The translations under genes were made by a program, and so were the position numbers. Shown in pieces: positions 8,101-17,950 of a stretch of DNA of 64,000 bases. The notes beneath the pieces are model-generated. The model had not been told where the DNA came from. It worked only from the letters and a program-made list of their open reading frames with translations, and searched no databases. Source of the stretch: Phytopythium helicoides. Lineage: Eukaryota > Oomycota > Peronosporomycetes > Pythiales > Pythiaceae. Location: assembly GCA_024867545.1 (NCBI GenBank), contig JANFNE010000035.1:310001-374000 (forward strand), read 5' to 3'. The stretch's first letter is position 1. Each line of letters starts with the position of its first letter.

Positions 8101-10980
8101 CCATTGCGTGGTGGTGGCAGCTTGCTGTACCTCAACAGCGACCACATCCTGACCTACGACCCAGAGAAGCGCCCGGTATACTACTCCAAAGCGCGTCCTG
8201 CCGAGCTTTATCCCGGAGATATGCCCGACAAGCGATACGAGTGTCCGTGGAACGTGACGGCCGTCAAGCTTGCTGATTCTCACGTCAAACAGATCAAGTT
8301 GCGACAGCAGATTCACATGGTCGTCACAAGTTGGGAAGAGCTGGCCAGCAACCCGAAACTTGTCGGCGGCGCCAAAGCTCCCAAGGTACAGGCTCTGACG
8401 CGAAAACTTGAAGCCACGTTCAAGGAAGTGCAAGAGCTCCAAAAGAGTGTCGATGACTTGGTGGATAAAGAGTCGCACCTGGCGTACTCTCTGGGCCAGA
8501 TCACCAAAAACGCCTTATCAAGGCCGCGTGGTATTGTGATCCCCATGTACGAGCATATCACGCTCCTGGGCTTGTCGCTTGTGCTTGAACTGCGTGATAT
8601 GGGAGTTCATTTGCCTGTAGAGGTTCCGCACTGCGGTGACATCGACCCCAAGGTGCAGGCGATGTACAACGCATACAAGCCGCTGGGCGATGTCCGCTTC
8701 TACGACGCATGTGAGCAAGCTGTCCACGAAAAGAGCGCGCTTGACGGTTCCACCAAGGTGTTCTGCGAGGATATGGCGGATTGCCACCGTAAATTCCGTG
8801 GCTTTGAAGTCAAGATCCTGGCTGTGACGTACTCGCAGTTCGAGGAGATCATGCTTATGGATGCCGACAGTATTTACTTCAAGAACCCTGCGAGTCTGTT
8901 TGACTCCGAAAAGTTCAAGAAGACTGGCACGCTCTTCTTCCATGATCGCGCGAGTCACGAGATCTACTATATGGCTGGTCGCCTGCCTGACGGCTCCGAC
9001 AACACCGTCTACCACGAGTACATGTCCAAGTATGACGTGGAACCGTTCCGTGCCATCCCTACCCTTGACCGTCCCAAGTCGACACTACCAAATCCGGTTC
9101 GATTGCCTCTAAACTTCAACCCAAGTGACTTTCTCTTGAAGAGTAACGTCTGGAACAAGCTCACAGGCCACCAGCAGGATTCATCACTCGTCTTCTGGAG
9201 CAAGAAGAAACAACCCCGTGCCACAGCCATCCTTGCTTCTTTTATCACGACGGCCGCTGGCAATGTTCAGCGTCCACCATCTTACGGTGATAAGGAGTTC
9301 TTCTTTACGGCGTGCGAGTTGGCTGAGGCATACTACTCGTTCTCGGACTTTGGCATTGGCGGATTCGGTACCGAAGTGTATCTCAATGGACCACTCAACT
9401 CGACTGTTTGTGGTGTGATGTCCCAGCTCTACCCTATCAAGCCAGAAGACCCAAACGAGGAAGTCGCGCTATTGCATGCTAACAGTGACTACATCATGTC
9501 TTACACACCCAAGAACCCCGACAAGCCTCTGTATTACTCGATGGGCAGACCTGCAGAGTACTACCCGGGTGCTTTCGGCGAACGTCGTATGGAGTGTCCA
9601 TTCGACATCACGGCTGCCAGGCTGACAGTTGAACAGGAGGACCATATCCTGCTTCGCCAGCAATTTAAGAAGGATCTGGAAGCTTGGGCTCGTGATGCAA
9701 GCGTCGCTGAAGCTGCCGCGGTGGAAGAAATCAAGAAGCGCGTGCAGATCATGGAGAACATGGAGACGCAGCTCGTTCACAGTCTGAACCAGGTGAGCCA
9801 ACGTACGACGTCTCAACGAGGAATTGTTCTGCCGATGTTCGATGGGATTGCATCGCTGGGTATTTCGCTCGTACTTGAACTCCGTAGTCTAGGCGTCCAG
9901 CTTCCGATCGAGATTCCACACTGTGGTGATCTAAGCGCTGATATGGCGAGCACCTGGCGTGATAACCATTCAGCTGAGCTCGGTGAATTACGCGTGTATG
10001 ACGTGTGCGACCGCGCAGCGCAGTCTGTTGGGTCGTTCGATCCATCGCGCAAGCTCTTCTGCAACTCTCTTGCCGAGTGTCAGCGCAAGTTCCGTGGGTT
10101 TGATGTCAAAGTACTGGCAATGGTGTTCTCCCAGTTTGAGGAAGTCATGATGCTCGATGCCGATACAGTTTTCTTCTCGGACCCAACGAAGCTGTTTGAG
10201 ACCAAGAAGTACCAGGATACGGGTGTGCTGCTTTTCAACGATCGAATTAGCCAAACTGACGGCTACCTTGGTGGACCCGTGCGTGGCAGAAATGGCAACC
10301 AAGTGCCGGCTATCCATGCGTACATGGATAACGCGGATGTGTCTCTCTTCCGGTCGCTGCACTCCGTGCCGCGCGACCCAGCAACCATCGTGAACCAAGT
10401 GGAAGTGACGTTTTCGTTCCAGCCGAGCGACATTCTGCTGTCAAGCCATGCGTGGAATGAGCGCTCTGGCCACGCTGTCGACTCGAGCTGCGTATTGTGG
10501 AACAAGAAGCGCCAGCCACGTGCAACGGCCATCCTCGCGTCCTTCGTGGCCCTTAATGACGTCCCTCGTCCGCCCTCTTACGGTGAGAAGGAGCTCTTCT
10601 TCATTGCGTGCGAGCTCGCTGAAACGCAGTACGCTCTGTCGGACTATGCCGTCGGTGGCATCGGCACCGACTTCCGCTTCCACGGTGTGGGCAACTCGAC
10701 TATTTGTGGTGACATGGCGCACTACTACCCTGAGGGAGCGGACGCGCCACTGCTTTATGTGAACAGCGACAACATTCTCGCGTACGAGCCCGATGTGAAG
10801 CCCGTATTCTACAGTCTGCCACGCGCTGCATCCGTGTATCCTGGGTCGTTCAAGGATCGAGGACTAGCGCAGGAGTGCCCGTTCGATGTGACGGGCGTGC
10901 CGCTGGCGGCTGACCAAAAGCTTCGGCTCGCGCGTCGCCAGGAGTTCTTCCGCACGGCCGAAAGTTGGGCCGGTCGGTGA
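5176..10980 (+). CDS. four-module MNN1-like (GT71-type) glycosyltransferase with a degenerate first module
   Basis: A single uninterrupted frame of 1934 aa from the ATG at 5176 (MATRPQPQ). The start was chosen because the anchor WLAFLAAVGVLFVGANVLVTW follows at about residues 16-36. An acidic/Pro-rich stem (to about 180) leads into four tandem catalytic modules at about 189-590, 659-1049, 1115-1498 and 1547-1928. Modules 2-4 carry LDADTIFFQSP, MDADSIYFKNP and LDADTVFFSDP. Module 1 reads LLVEAAMSFFRSP at the same place (near residue 305), so both aspartates of DxD are gone. The other family blocks of module 1 (WTKSRQRRATALLAAF, PPSHGDKELFFLSLELAET, GCPFDITG) remain. Usual family members have one module of about 400 aa. 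The modules are joined by charged helical linkers. Likely a Golgi type II enzyme making successive sugar transfers, with module 1 binding or structural only. Confidence 0.88.
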   Translation: MATRPQPQPRASRSQRWLAFLAAVGVLFVGANVLVTWQTLAREGGRASSRAAVPAEGALGRQYQYLQRLVNGISATDAPAASSLRVEEDGGVAASPELLEEPNEPEQTEIQPIATPPALSISGNAIGGGLRIGADGKVQFGEEKQEETDEELELDIAEPSDEPTEAPKLEVEAPDALVDALDELARRTTAKRGLVLPLRDETAEVGVSLLLDLRANNADLPFAVEVPHCGDELSPSVRTALQGVRVLQPLRFYDLCTAAAEATAPDADGKPKQLFCADFADCQRRFGKGADLRALAVIFSQFDEVLLVEAAMSFFRSPFDLWETTKALDTGVILFHDRITAPGTSLDAPVPISATDGKPTNALREYLRVKPASFLSRFASLPNIARTTKASFNRTEFAFKPSDFLLSSHSILGRTGHQTDAALVLWTKSRQRRATALLAAFLATSYGDIPRPPSHGDKELFFLSLELAETLYAYSDYAIGAIGSDFRNHGPQKSIVCGSAAHYYPEPTDVRRNPATISPLLFTTSSNFLHFRPIERMVYYSAARPATDFPGSFESRGLSHGCPFDITGVALTEAEMNRAAYRQKFHDLSSQWITEAKNPNAAPLPVVELNKLLRQVRSGELLITEKEAKEAQERREKDSDRELVATLHFMSQAAIKGDDKRGIVLPLYDKIAQLGASLILELRALGVDLPVEVPLCGNDVSPAFQALVEEHKAQFGSVRFYDACALAANATSLTNPDRKVFCKDQAECERRFRSFDIKLLGVFFSSFEEIMLLDADTIFFQSPMPLFESTKYKRTGTLFFNDRIVHNDMYLSARLDNKPETTKLHDYLANFNVGLFRDVPTHDRGAPTVPNAIPSSVAALKFQPSDNLLKGHPWNRRAGHQMDSSCVLWNKQRQPRATAVLLSFIALNSVRRPPSYGDKELFHIACEVSETQYAFSDFGIGAVGLEVHDHGDDASRVCGSMAQYYPDRDGPRKMAPLRGGGSLLYLNSDHILTYDPEKRPVYYSKARPAELYPGDMPDKRYECPWNVTAVKLADSHVKQIKLRQQIHMVVTSWEELASNPKLVGGAKAPKVQALTRKLEATFKEVQELQKSVDDLVDKESHLAYSLGQITKNALSRPRGIVIPMYEHITLLGLSLVLELRDMGVHLPVEVPHCGDIDPKVQAMYNAYKPLGDVRFYDACEQAVHEKSALDGSTKVFCEDMADCHRKFRGFEVKILAVTYSQFEEIMLMDADSIYFKNPASLFDSEKFKKTGTLFFHDRASHEIYYMAGRLPDGSDNTVYHEYMSKYDVEPFRAIPTLDRPKSTLPNPVRLPLNFNPSDFLLKSNVWNKLTGHQQDSSLVFWSKKKQPRATAILASFITTAAGNVQRPPSYGDKEFFFTACELAEAYYSFSDFGIGGFGTEVYLNGPLNSTVCGVMSQLYPIKPEDPNEEVALLHANSDYIMSYTPKNPDKPLYYSMGRPAEYYPGAFGERRMECPFDITAARLTVEQEDHILLRQQFKKDLEAWARDASVAEAAAVEEIKKRVQIMENMETQLVHSLNQVSQRTTSQRGIVLPMFDGIASLGISLVLELRSLGVQLPIEIPHCGDLSADMASTWRDNHSAELGELRVYDVCDRAAQSVGSFDPSRKLFCNSLAECQRKFRGFDVKVLAMVFSQFEEVMMLDADTVFFSDPTKLFETKKYQDTGVLLFNDRISQTDGYLGGPVRGRNGNQVPAIHAYMDNADVSLFRSLHSVPRDPATIVNQVEVTFSFQPSDILLSSHAWNERSGHAVDSSCVLWNKKRQPRATAILASFVALNDVPRPPSYGEKELFFIACELAETQYALSDYAVGGIGTDFRFHGVGNSTICGDMAHYYPEGADAPLLYVNSDNILAYEPDVKPVFYSLPRAASVYPGSFKDRGLAQECPFDVTGVPLAADQKLRLARRQEFFRTAESWAGR

Positions 10981-11979
10981 ACTCCACCGTTCTTTCATGT
11001 CAGATCTTTTCACTAGTCCGGTCGGTAGTCATAGAGATAATTGCGGTCATGGAAGCCGCTACCCCCAACCAAATCAACTGCAACCACTTGAATTCAATTC
11101 GGTCGGGTCCCCGCGGTTTCGATTGCCATGATGTTCCCAACGTGAAGGTCAAGAGCAGAAGTGTTTCGTTGATTTAGCAAGGTTCCAACATGCCAAGTCG
11201 TGGTCAAAGCAGAAGCCACAGAAGCAAGTAATGGTATATGTAGGCTCAACTCCAACTCGAGGATACGAACGCGACCTCACGGGTAGAGTGGACGAGCTGC
11301 GACACCAGCTTGAAGACATCGATCAGCACGGCGATGGTGCTGTTGAAGCGAGCAGACGGGACAATCTGTTAGGTGACAAGCGTGAGTGAACAGTGTAGCC
11401 ATCTCATGCGCCCTGCTCACCTCAAAAGCGTCCTTCAGCCGCGCAATGGCCACCGCATGAGCACCGCCGCCACGCGCATCGATCGAAAGGAAAGAGCCTA
11501 AGCGAAATCTCTGGTTGCGCCCTCAAGGAAATTCCATCGTGGATAGTTTCGACAGATCCTGGGACCACTCCTCCCGCAAGTTGTTCGCCGCTCTGGCCAC
11601 CGCGACTGACCCTACTCGCCGCTTACGCACGTGCGCACCTAGATCTGCATCAGCACTGCATGCTGCAAGAGAGCAAATCGTTCTACAGGTGTTTGAACCT
11701 CGGACTCCTCCCTTCTAGTTCTCATCTCACGCTTCCACGTCGACGTGACGAGTTGCGTGTCAACGGTGTCCAGTTAGTCGTAGTTTGGGATTCCTGGAGA
11801 GCTTCCGTTTGGGCTGTTTCGTACCCAGTTGTATGATTATCGCTTCCTCAAATCTCAATTAGGGCAACTCCGCAAATGGTTTTGGGTCATACAATTCCTC
11901 TCCGCGCCGACGAGAGCATCTCGGCGGCTTCGCCAGCGGCACCGCCGCCCATGGACGTTCACAGCTCAATCTGCGGGCC
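10981..11979. other. intergenic spacer; may hold 5' exon(s) of the channel gene
   Basis: About 1 kb with only short frames. The reading frame of the first assigned channel exon is open back to a TAG at 11860. An acceptor-like CAATTAG directly precedes it, so an additional upstream coding exon is possible but could not be located. Nothing else is recognisable. Confidence 0.4.
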
Positions 11980-14900
11980 ATGGGACGACAGAGCGCGCGA
12001 TTCCCAACTGCTGAGGCCGAGGCGCTAGGCTATGAGTTCGCCAACTCCCCTCGCGGTGCGTCTCACTTGATGTGAAGGTTGAGGCGAGATGGAGACCTCA
12101 TGAGGCGCAACTGCAATCGATGGACTGGCAGATGACCTTGACGAGGACCCGAGGGAGCGCCGCCATATTGGCGACGTGCACGTCGTGACGCTGAAAGAGC
12201 GCGCGCAAATGTTCCTGGACGGGTATCCCGCTTGCTGGGTGTGTGAAGGTGTTTGATCGCCCCACTAATGTGCTTTCGGTTTGCACGGAAAGACCGGGAG
12301 GCATCACACTCGAAACGCTCAACGTGCTGCTGAGTCTCATACTGGTCGTCATTGCCATCGTCGGTGTACGTGATCTCTTTTTACTTTGTGAAATGGGCAC
12401 ACTTCAAGTTCTAACTGTTTTCGAAGAGCAGTCGTACGAGGACGATGATGAACAGGTTGTCAAGCCTTCCTTCTCGCTCTTTGAGATCATTTGCATGTTC
12501 TTCTTCCTCGTCGATTATGTGAGTACTTCGTGGGGACTGTTAGATCCTGAGTCACTATTTGACAATATCTCGTGCCATCGAAGGCACTCCACCTGTACGC
12601 GAGCGCCGACAGGTTGCGGTTTGTGCTCAGCCCTATTGGAATCATTGACGCTATCACAATCATCCCGACTCTCATCACGGTGCGTACTATTTGTTGATTG
12701 TTGAAGATATCCTTGTGATGATCGTTCGAACGCATTTGTTGCTGTTTCTTGAGCAGTTTTTCCTTGTGACACTGAGCGTCTCGGCGCTATCAATGCTTCG
12801 AGTGGCTCGGATCTTCCGCATGCTTGCCATCTTGCGCCTTTACCGCATTGTCCAGTCCTACCGAGGCTACGACTATCAGGTATGCCTTGGATATTCAAAT
12901 TTCGACCACCGCAGTTGTCTTTCAAGATCTTAACCCCCACTCTGTGTTTTTTCTTTCCAGCTCGCTGTGTTGGCATTCATGATCATCGCGCTGGTTCTAG
13001 TTGCAGCAGGCGTCTTCCAAGTCCTCGAAGAGTCATACTATAGCGACCAGGGACTGGATCCGCTGGAGTTTCACCAAGCCATATACTTTGTTTTTGTTAC
13101 AGTCTCAACTGTCGGTGAGAATGCTAGTGTTGTTGTAGTATTTGAGAATCCTCACAATCTAACAGTGTATCCGACGTGACGAATTTCAAAGGATACGGTG
13201 ATATTTCTCCCAAGACAGCTGCAGGACAGTTTTTCGTGATACTCGTCATCATTGTGGTCGTGACCGCTGTTCCACGGCAAATCAATCAGCTAGTCGAGCT
13301 GTCCAAACTCCAGCATGGATATATGCACAGCTACTCTCTCCGGAAGCGTAGCATTCACTATGGAGGCCACGTCGTTGTAACTGGGCATCTCACTCCTGAA
13401 TCGATTGCCGAATTTCTCAAAGAGTTCTACAGACCGAGGCAAGGTCGGGTCAACATGGATGTAGTGCTGCTTGCGGACCAGATTCCATCTGACAAGATCC
13501 AGGCACTGCTACTCAACGTTCGCTATCGGCGCAGAACTACATATCTCAAGGGCAGTCTGCTGAACGACAAGGACGCGAAGCGCGCTCACATCGAAAAGGC
13601 GGCGGCAGTGTTCATTCTGGCTGATAAGAAGGCACACTCGCAGCGAACTGAAGCTATTGATGCCCTCGCAGTGCTCCAGGCGCTCGCAGTTGACAAGTTC
13701 CGCTTCCGAATGCAATTACAAGAGTCCAATGATAACTTTGAGCGTCACCGCCCGCCCCCAAGGATGCGATGCTTCCTCGAGATTTTGTCACCTCAACGCA
13801 CACGCGGACTTCGTACAATCACGGGTGTTGAGGTCGCTTTGAATACTCCGCGACTGCGGACGGCGATTCTCGCGCGAACTATTGCCTGTCCCGGTGCGAC
13901 GGCTTTGCTGCTCAATCTCATTTATTCTGCTTCGGAGCACCATGTCAAGCACGGAAAGGCCTCGAACATCCCGTGGATTGCTGAGTATGCGTCTGGATTG
14001 CAGCACCTCATGTTCCCGGTGTATCTTCCTTATTGCTTTGGTGGTTTGAGCTACGCGTTCGTTGCTGGGAAGCTTTATGAACAGTGAGTATTTCGTTGTG
14101 ACCCAGCACTGCTATGCTGATTCACAAAGTTTCTCATTATTGGTACTATGATATAGCTTCCACGTTATATTGATTGGTCTCTACGACGAATCAGCAGCTA
14201 CTCAAGGCCGACGGCGAATCCAGCTCAGCCCATTTGGCCAGAAACTCCGCGCACAGTGAGTAGCGACCTCAAGTCGTGTTTTCTGTCAAACTGTGCTGAC
14301 TTTCGTTATTGAATTATGGTGCAAATGCAGCTCAATCGCGTTTCTCATTGCTCCAAGTGCTTCAGCAGCCAAAACTGCGATCGACTCACTTGAGCACCAA
14401 CTTCATCCGCCAGCAATTCATTTGCGGCGGCGATGGAGCGTCGCTCGAGCGATGGGGGCGAAGCCAATTCAAGTTCAAGCACCGGCGCCATCACAGTCAA
14501 CGTTAGTGTTCTCGTCTGACACGGTGTTGAGCCGTCAATCTTTTATTCATGCACGCAGTCACTCAATTCGCCTCGAAGATGACGATGTAAACGTACCGCC
14601 AAGTGACGATGACATCAACACATCTGACGCCGACGAGGAGTCAGTGCACTCAGTTGGCGCGTTCACGCCGACTCACATAATTCCTGCAGACTCATTCCCG
14701 ACGAAATCGAGTGGAGCTTCATCAACACTACCGACGCACAAAATAACGCGGATACACTCAGAGTCGTTTCTTGGGAGCTCAACCCGACCAAAGTTTTCAC
14801 GGCAGCAAACAGTCCCTGCTTTACGGCGATCTGAATCGAGTTTCAACCGCGGTACACGCAAGCGCTTAAGTGACCACATTATCATCTGCGGACCACTGGC

Positions 14901-16092
14901 GCAAAGCCACCATCTCGCATGCTACTTGGATGCATTATTTGCACATGAGACTCCAGCTGAAAGCGAGTGCCCGACGATAGTGTTGCTGGTCAAAACGCTG
15001 CCAAGCGATGACGAGCTTGCGGAGACGTTCGAGCGCGCTTTGCCTCCTACTTGTGTGCTTGAAAAAGGTGCCTCCCAGAATGTTGAGGATTTATTGCGCG
15101 TGCGCGCCTATGATGCTCGGGCCGTTTTGTTCGTCCCTGGGAGCTGGAAGTATGCTGTAGACGAGCTCAGTGTAGATGAGAACGTTGACGACCATCTGCT
15201 CGACTACCAAGTCATCATGTCGACCTTGTCGCTTCAAACGATTCAAGAGCTACATCGCGAGCACCAGCTTGAACGTTATGCTGTCCAGAACCAATCAGAG
15301 GTCAAGCTGCCAATTGTGTCTCCCGTTATGTGCTCCTCAGTCGTGCGGTCGCGAGACAGTATCAAGTACTTTGCGTACAAAATCAGCAAGGAGGATCATG
15401 CTCACCACGAGCAAGCATCTTTGGAGCTGCTGCAACGACAGGGAAGTTTTATCCGACGCCGCGAGGCTGCCCACGATCACCACCGCCACGAGCACCACGA
15501 CCACGGGGCTTTTTCTTTCTTCGGACTCCACGCCAAGAGTGACCACCACCACCACGAGATGAGTGCGCTCGAAGCAGAGTTGCTCTTGCCCGCCGAGTTT
15601 GCTCCAGCGTACGCAGCTGGCGAGGTGTTTGTCGACAGCATTCTCGACACGCTGCTGTGCCAGTCGTTCTTCAATCCGTACGTGATTGACCTCGTGCGTG
15701 CACTAGCCGGGGACTACTACTTTGAGCACGGGTCTGCACCGTCGACAGCTCCTGCCGGATCGTTCCAGCAGTTTGTAGCGACCGCAGCAGCTCGACAAGA
15801 GAGCTCTGTTTGCCTCGACATCTCTGACGGCGACTTGTTCCCTCACGCAGTGCTATCGATAGCCACCGTAGCGCCTGAACTTAACGGCGAGTCGTTCGAG
15901 CGCGTGTTTCATCGAGCCCTAGCTCAGGACGTGTTGTTGCTCGCCATTTACCGCCACGCAGACGACGCCAAGCGAGGAAACGCTCGGCCGTACGTGTTCA
16001 CGTGTCCTGACGACAGCGGCGACTTCTCCATCGAGCGAGGCGACCGCCTCCACGCACTTTCAAGACGCAGGCCGCCACTTGTGATTCACTAA
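11980..16092 (+). CDS. BK/Slo-type potassium channel alpha subunit with two RCK regions, ten exons
   Basis: Spliced by eye as 11980-12055, 12105-12222, 12293-12365, 12432-12518, 12584-12679, 12757-12879, 12961-13114, 13192-14083, 14157-14255 and 14331-16092; every junction is GT-AG and in phase, giving about 1159 aa. Six membrane segments are visible. S4 has spaced arginines (LRVARIFRMLAILRLYRIV). The pore loop is TVSTVGYGDIS; the intron at 13115-13191 splits the glycine codon of TVGYGD. After S6 come a first RCK region (GHVVVTGHL...) and the BK-specific helix region (TIACPGATALLLNLIYSA). A second RCK starts at DHIIICGPL (about residue 750). An extracellular N-terminal S0 helix is not evident. 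A His-rich insert (about 953-982) lies in the second RCK. Predicted function: K+ efflux gated by voltage and a cytosolic ligand. The true start may lie in an unfound upstream exon. Confidence 0.85.
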
Positions 16093-16767
16093 AATGCGTC
16101 GAATGTATCCTTTGTTTGTCAACCAACTACTGTTGACCTGGTTGAAGTGCAAGTTCAGAAAATCGAGAGATCAGAAATCGAGAGATAGCGTCACACGCTC
16201 CAATAGTGGCCTGTCCTCCATACTTTTTTGAAGACGAAAAAAATCATCCTCGAGACAAGCCAAAAAGCTGATCTTTGGGTTCATTCGCAACCGCGCGACA
16301 CGCCCTTCTGCCCCGATCGCCCGCGCGAAAATCAACCATCCCGCGATACAATTACATTAGCACCTGCGGCAGGTGCTGATGCTGCATGCCATGTGCGTCA
16401 CCTGCTCGCCCAACGACCCACAAAAATCCCAAGCAGTCCGCTGGGAGTGGGATTTTTTTGGGAAAAAAAGCAGCGGGTGGTGCGGAAGAAAAGCGAGCGA
16501 CTTTATCGTCACAAGAGACCGGGGGGAGGCATACAAACGCCCAGTCACCCGGGTCTCCGCGGTGCCAGTCCGCCGTCCGGTGGGTGCACCTCTGTATTCT
16601 CTTTGACAGTTTCTTCATGCCATAAGCCAGGATTCCCCCCTCTCCCGCCCTTCCCAGAGGTTTCGCCATGGTAAAGGCGGCCATTTCCTCGCCTTCCGAC
16701 TCCATTCGAGGCGACAGGCGCTTCCCTCGATCTCCCCGCTCCAGCTCCAGCTCCAGCTCCGTTCCTC
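16093..16767. other. intergenic spacer with two small inverted repeats
   Basis: About 675 bp with no convincing gene. AGCACCTG CGG CAGGTGCT (about 16359-16377) is a near-perfect palindrome. Further on, AAAAATCCCA and TGGGATTTTT (about 16424-16452) form a 10-bp stem around a 16-nt loop. They may be protein-binding sites or a 3'-end signal of the channel gene. The 3' part holds the promoter of the EGF-type gene. Confidence 0.4.
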
Positions 16768-17805
16768 ATGACCAAGCGCCGCCCGCTGGCTGCGCTGGCT
16801 GCGCTGGCGCTGGCGATGGCCGCGCTGACGCCCGCGCGCGCTGCGATCTCGTGCGAGTCGACGGCCGACTGCGCGAGCGGCGAGACGTGCGTGGCCGGCG
16901 ACTCGGAGGCGGCGATCCAGCAGTGCGTGGCGGGCGCCGTGTGCGGCGGCGACGCGTTCGGCGCGTGTCCCTCGGACGAGGACAGCGGACAGCTCGCGTG
17001 CATCTGGAGCGACGGACTGTACAAGTGCCTGAGTATGGACCGCTGCGACCAGTACTTTGACTCGGCGTGTAGCGGTGCGGATGGCGTCGAGGGTTTGATG
17101 TGATGGAGCGCAGGGCTGATGAGGTTGTGGAATGGTGGGAGCGCAGCGGGGTGTAAGGCTGAGGATGGAACGCAGTGCAGCGGGAAGGGATCCTGCTCGG
17201 TCGAAGACACGACGGCTACTACGCCGACGTTCACGTGCACGTGCGACAGCGGATACAGCGGCGCCACGTGCGAGTCGGGATCGGCCAGCGCCAGCGCCAG
17301 TGGATCGAACGAGGCCTCGTCGTCGTCCTCGTCCTCGTCGGCGTCGCTCTCGTCCTCTTCGGCGTCGCACTCGTCATCGTCCGCGTCACTTTCGTCGTCC
17401 TCATCGTCGCTCGCGAGTCTTAACTCGAGCTCAAGCGCGTCGACGTCCTCGAGCGCGTCGACCGACTCGTCGTCGAGCCAGGGATCAGACGCTGGCAACT
17501 CGACGTCATCCACCAACGGAGGAAACAGCACGTCTAGCAACCTCTCGGGCTCGACGCAGTCGGATGGAGAAACGATTGCGACCTCCGAGTCGAGCTCCAG
17601 CTCGACCGTGGTTGTCGTCGTGGCCGTGGTGGCTGCGCTTGTGCTCGTCAGCGCCATCGTGTTCGCCCTCTACGCGCGCAAGAAGAGAAAGCAGAAGGAC
17701 GCCGAGAACGACGACGGCTTTAGCCGCGCCGACACTGGCAGCGATCCTGATGGCCTCGCTGGCGGCGGCGCTGACACCCCCAAGAACAACATCGTGACCC
17801 TGTAG
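16768..17805 (+). CDS. type I membrane protein: signal peptide, Cys-rich region, EGF-like domain, Ser-rich stalk, single TM
   Basis: Two exons, 16768-17092 and 17147-17805, joined over a 54-bp GT-AG intron (17093-17146), give 327 aa. Without the splice the first frame ends at a TGA. The N-terminus MTKRRPLAALAALALAMAAL is a clear signal peptide. A Cys-rich region follows, then an EGF-like motif (CSGKGSC ... CTCDSGYSGATC), a long Ser/Ala low-complexity stalk and one membrane helix (VVVVVAVVAALVLVSAIVFALYA). A basic stop-transfer (RKKRKQK) and an acidic/Gly tail follow. It is probably a cell-surface or wall-facing glycoprotein; Ser-rich stalks are typical O-glycosylation regions. Ligand and role are unknown. 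Confidence 0.75.
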
Positions 17806-17950
17806 GTCCGCTCTTCATTCACATACCCACCTGCGTGAGATCCGAGTCGATGGGACTCGCCCCCATTTAGGACTTAAGTTAGAGAATATGACGGCCACCT
17901 GCCGTACCGGGCCAATGTGCACACTGAGGTGTTTCGCCGCTAAATTTGCA

